Source of the DNA: DASYSA01 sp036003885
GTDB lineage: Bacteria; Acidobacteriota; Blastocatellia; UBA7656
Assembly (NCBI GenBank): GCA_036003885.1
Contig: DASYSA010000439.1
Location: 1-15,881 of the forward strand
Length of the DNA: 15,881 nucleotides
Reading direction: 5' to 3'
The translations under genes and the position numbers were made by a program. Below are positions 14,008 through 15,881 of this stretch, piece by piece. Under the pieces are notes generated by a model that saw only the letters and a program-made list of their open reading frames with translations, made no database searches and was not told the origin of the DNA. Within the stretch, counting starts at the first letter, position 1, and each line of letters starts with the position of its first letter.

Positions 14008-14108
14008 CCTACCGGAAAAAAAGCCCCCTGGATGTATTTTACGTTCGCTCTCCCGCTCCATTACCCGGACTGCGCAGCCCGCACTTTTCAGGGAAAGAGG
14101 AACGAACA
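14008..14108 (+). promoter_or_regulatory. Leader between ECF sigma gene and repeat-protein gene
   Basis: The 101-nt gap opens with ggaaaaaaagccccctgg (14016-14033) followed by atgtattttacg, an A-tract then C-run pattern that could be a promoter element for the sigma factor itself. agagg at 14097-14101 serves as the ribosome site for the ATG at 14109. No terminator hairpin is evident, so read-through from the sigma gene is possible. Confidence 0.35.
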
Positions 14109-15881
14109 ATGAGGAAACTGGGATCACTGGTCATTATTGGACTATTGCTTTCTACCCCCTTTACTATTTTTGTCACCGATGTCGCGGCAGCTGCCAGAGC
14201 GAAAGGCGTAATCCGAGATGTCAATTTGAGCGCCGGCACCGTGACCATTGCGGCGCGCGCCGGAAGCGTAACTCTGAAGACCGATGAGCGAACTGAAATA
14301 ACCCGCAATGGACAACCGGCCTCAATCGGAGACCTGCAAATAACCGACAAGGCTCAGGCCAAATACGATTCAGAAAGCCTTCTCGCTCAGACGATCACTG
14401 CGACCGGAGGCGAGGATGTGCGATTTGAGAGAGTCGAAGGAGCCATCTCGGCAGTCGGCGATCGAGAGCTGACGATCGTGCCCATGCATGAGGGCGCGCC
14501 GGTGACTCTCCACATATCGGCCAAGACATACATTACGTTGGACGGCCGCGAGGCCGGGCTGGCAGATCTGGCTCGAGGCTATAGCGCGGGCGCTATGTAC
14601 AATCCCGAGAGCATGGATGCGGTCCGGGTCCAGGCCGAGTCCTTCGCGGAGGTGAGAGGCATCGTCCGAGATGTCGGCGTTGGCACCCTGACCATCGCGA
14701 CCGGAGAGGGCGACCGTTCGCTGACGCTGAACGTCGCCCCCGGCACACCGATCTCCCTCAATGACAGGCCTGCGATGCTCGAAGATCTGCGCCGCGGGTT
14801 CGAAGTAGGTGCCAGCTATGTTGTTGCATCGCTGCAGGCAGTCCGAATCGCCGCGACCTCGCGTGGCGAAGTGCAGGGCTTGATCCGGGCGGTCGATCTC
14901 GAATCGGCCACGGTTACCATCAGTCCGCTTGTTGAAGGCGCGGCCGTACAAGTGCACGTGACCGACTCAACGGTTATTACGGTTGACGGCGAGCGGGCCG
15001 GCCTTGGAAGGCTTCAACCGGGGATGCCGGCGCAGGTCGTATTCAATGTCAGCTCTTTTGAAGCTTTCAGCATCGCGGCTCGAAGCGACGGCGGAACTGA
15101 GTGCACGCTCGTCGGAGTCGCAGGCTCGATCGCCCGCGTAGACGTCGAGGGCAGCCACCTGGTGATTCATCCCGCAGAAGGCGCCAATGACGTCACGCTC
15201 AACGTTACCAACCGAACTGAGATAAGCCTGAATGACCGAGCCGTGCGACTTTCGGAACTGCGTGTCGGGATGAGAGTCGAGGCCCGCTTCTGCAGGGAGA
15301 ATCAGAACGCCACGGTGATCGCGGCTCACAGCGAAGACGGAGGCGGCGACTGTACTCTGGTCAGCGCTTCCGGTGTGATCGCAAGGGTCGATGCGGAGGG
15401 CGGACATCTGGCCGTAGCTCTGAGCGCCACGCCTAACACCCTCACGCTCAACGTCACCGACCGGACGGAGATCAGTCTGAACGGCCAGCCCGCGCGGCTG
15501 TCAGACTTGAGGGTGGAAATGAGAGTCGAAGCGCGGTTCTGTCGCGAGACTCTGAATGCAACGGTGATTGCGGCTCAAAGCCCTACGACTACCGACTGCA
15601 CTCTGGTCAGCGCTTCGGGTGTGATAGCCGGTGTGGATGCGGAACGCGGCCACGTGGCGATCACCACCAGCACGGGGACTTCGCCCGTGTACCTGAACGT
15701 AACTGATCGGACGGAGATCAGTTTGAACGGCCAGCCCGCGAGGTTGTCAGACCTGAGAGTGGGAATGAGAGTCGAGGCTCGGTTCTGTCGCGAGACTCTG
15801 AATGCAACGGTGATTGCGGCTCAAAGCCCTACGACTACCGACTGCACTCTGGTCAGCGCTTCGGGTGTGATAGCCGGCGTC
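14109..15881 (+). CDS. Secreted tandem-repeat protein, DUF5666-like (3' end cut by window edge)
   Basis: The frame is open for 591 codons to the window end. A signal peptide, MRKLGSLVIIGLLLSTPFTI to VAAAA, likely cleaves near residue 29. The rest is a chain of beta-rich repeats of about 72-83 residues, starting near residues 30, 108, 181, 254, 336, 419, 501 and 583. Each follows the plan G-x-I-x-x-V-D, LTLNVTDRTEISLNG, a LSDLRVGMRVEARF strand, then ATVIAA. This resembles the DUF5666 family of exported proteins with unknown function. From repeat 5 on, each unit has a Cys pair (FC at 395, 478, 560 and DC at 415, 497, 579), which suggests disulfides. Repeats 6 to 8 have an exact 82-residue period. 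The upstream ECF sigma gene is a plausible regulator. The total length and any C-terminal anchor are unseen. Confidence 0.85.
   Translation, partial: MRKLGSLVIIGLLLSTPFTIFVTDVAAAARAKGVIRDVNLSAGTVTIAARAGSVTLKTDERTEITRNGQPASIGDLQITDKAQAKYDSESLLAQTITATGGEDVRFERVEGAISAVGDRELTIVPMHEGAPVTLHISAKTYITLDGREAGLADLARGYSAGAMYNPESMDAVRVQAESFAEVRGIVRDVGVGTLTIATGEGDRSLTLNVAPGTPISLNDRPAMLEDLRRGFEVGASYVVASLQAVRIAATSRGEVQGLIRAVDLESATVTISPLVEGAAVQVHVTDSTVITVDGERAGLGRLQPGMPAQVVFNVSSFEAFSIAARSDGGTECTLVGVAGSIARVDVEGSHLVIHPAEGANDVTLNVTNRTEISLNDRAVRLSELRVGMRVEARFCRENQNATVIAAHSEDGGGDCTLVSASGVIARVDAEGGHLAVALSATPNTLTLNVTDRTEISLNGQPARLSDLRVEMRVEARFCRETLNATVIAAQSPTTTDCTLVSASGVIAGVDAERGHVAITTSTGTSPVYLNVTDRTEISLNGQPARLSDLRVGMRVEARFCRETLNATVIAAQSPTTTDCTLVSASGVIAGV
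15535..15877 (+). repeat. Near-identical 246-nt tandem DNA repeat inside the DUF5666-like gene
   Basis: Bases 15535-15631 and 15781-15877 are identical over 97 nt at a spacing of 246 nt (82 codons). The intervening parts of the units match less well (for example tctgaacggcc against tttgaacggcc). The identical block includes third-codon positions, so it reflects recent duplication or gene conversion and not only protein constraint. Confidence 0.9.

Noticed and set aside
14370..15407. Long minus-strand ORFs opposite the repeat-protein gene
   Set aside because: Antisense shadows; the plus-strand frame has a signal peptide, a ribosome site and in-frame 82-codon repeats.
15535..15877. Tandem DNA repeat considered as a CRISPR or mobile-element array
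   Set aside because: The 246-nt unit is an exact multiple of three, stays in frame and encodes a full protein domain, so it is an internal gene repeat.

Overview
The window looks like a chromosomal stretch from a free-living, moderately GC-rich environmental bacterium. Acidobacteriota (for example Blastocatellia) is my best guess. The hints are the DUF5666-type repeat protein behind an ECF sigma gene, the many lipoprotein and secreted genes with long intergenic spaces, and the short dispersed palindromes. This is inference from gene content; there is no rRNA, tRNA or marker gene to prove it.

Layout. (1) 1-600, minus: an OmpR/PhoB-type response regulator cut by the left edge. (2) 601-911: a spacer dominated by a ~175-bp imperfect palindrome (701-875) resembling a REP/MITE-like element. 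(3) 912-2693, minus: a cholesterol-oxidase-like GMC flavin oxidoreductase. (4) 3019-5371, plus: a tight three-gene operon of a YCII/DGPF-domain protein, a RibD-C/DHFR-like reductase and a long ECF42-type sigma factor with a C-terminal helical-repeat extension. (5) 5376-6158, plus: an AT-richer gene for a putative HExxH zinc metallopeptidase, starting 4 nt after the sigma stop and probably acquired separately. (6) 6222-6665, plus: the C-terminal part of a membrane protein without its N-terminus. (7) 6784-8379, minus: a lipoprotein serine hydrolase of the class C beta-lactamase/esterase family. (8) 8880-9278, plus: a small orphan lipoprotein. (9) 9442-9996, minus: a small secreted protein with a Cys-rich tail. 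(10) 10499-12193, plus: an LldP-type lactate permease, preceded by AT-rich inverted repeats. (11) 12593-13102, plus: a stand-alone receiver protein whose leader can form two competing hairpins. (12) 13399-14007, plus: a second ECF sigma factor. (13) 14109 to the right edge, plus: a secreted protein made of tandem ~82-aa DUF5666-like repeats, the last copies nearly identical in DNA.

How the genes may work together. The ECF42 operon is a recognised arrangement in which the sigma factor lies beside its likely DGPF-protein target. The second ECF sigma may drive the repeat-protein gene 101 nt downstream; no anti-sigma gene lies between them. The remaining genes look like independent units separated by regulatory spacers and hairpins. 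I saw no CRISPR array, prophage, intact transposase, RNA gene or plasmid origin. The most unusual points are the palindrome at 701-875, the composition break and gene remnant at 5376-6665, and the expanding Cys-paired repeats at the right edge.
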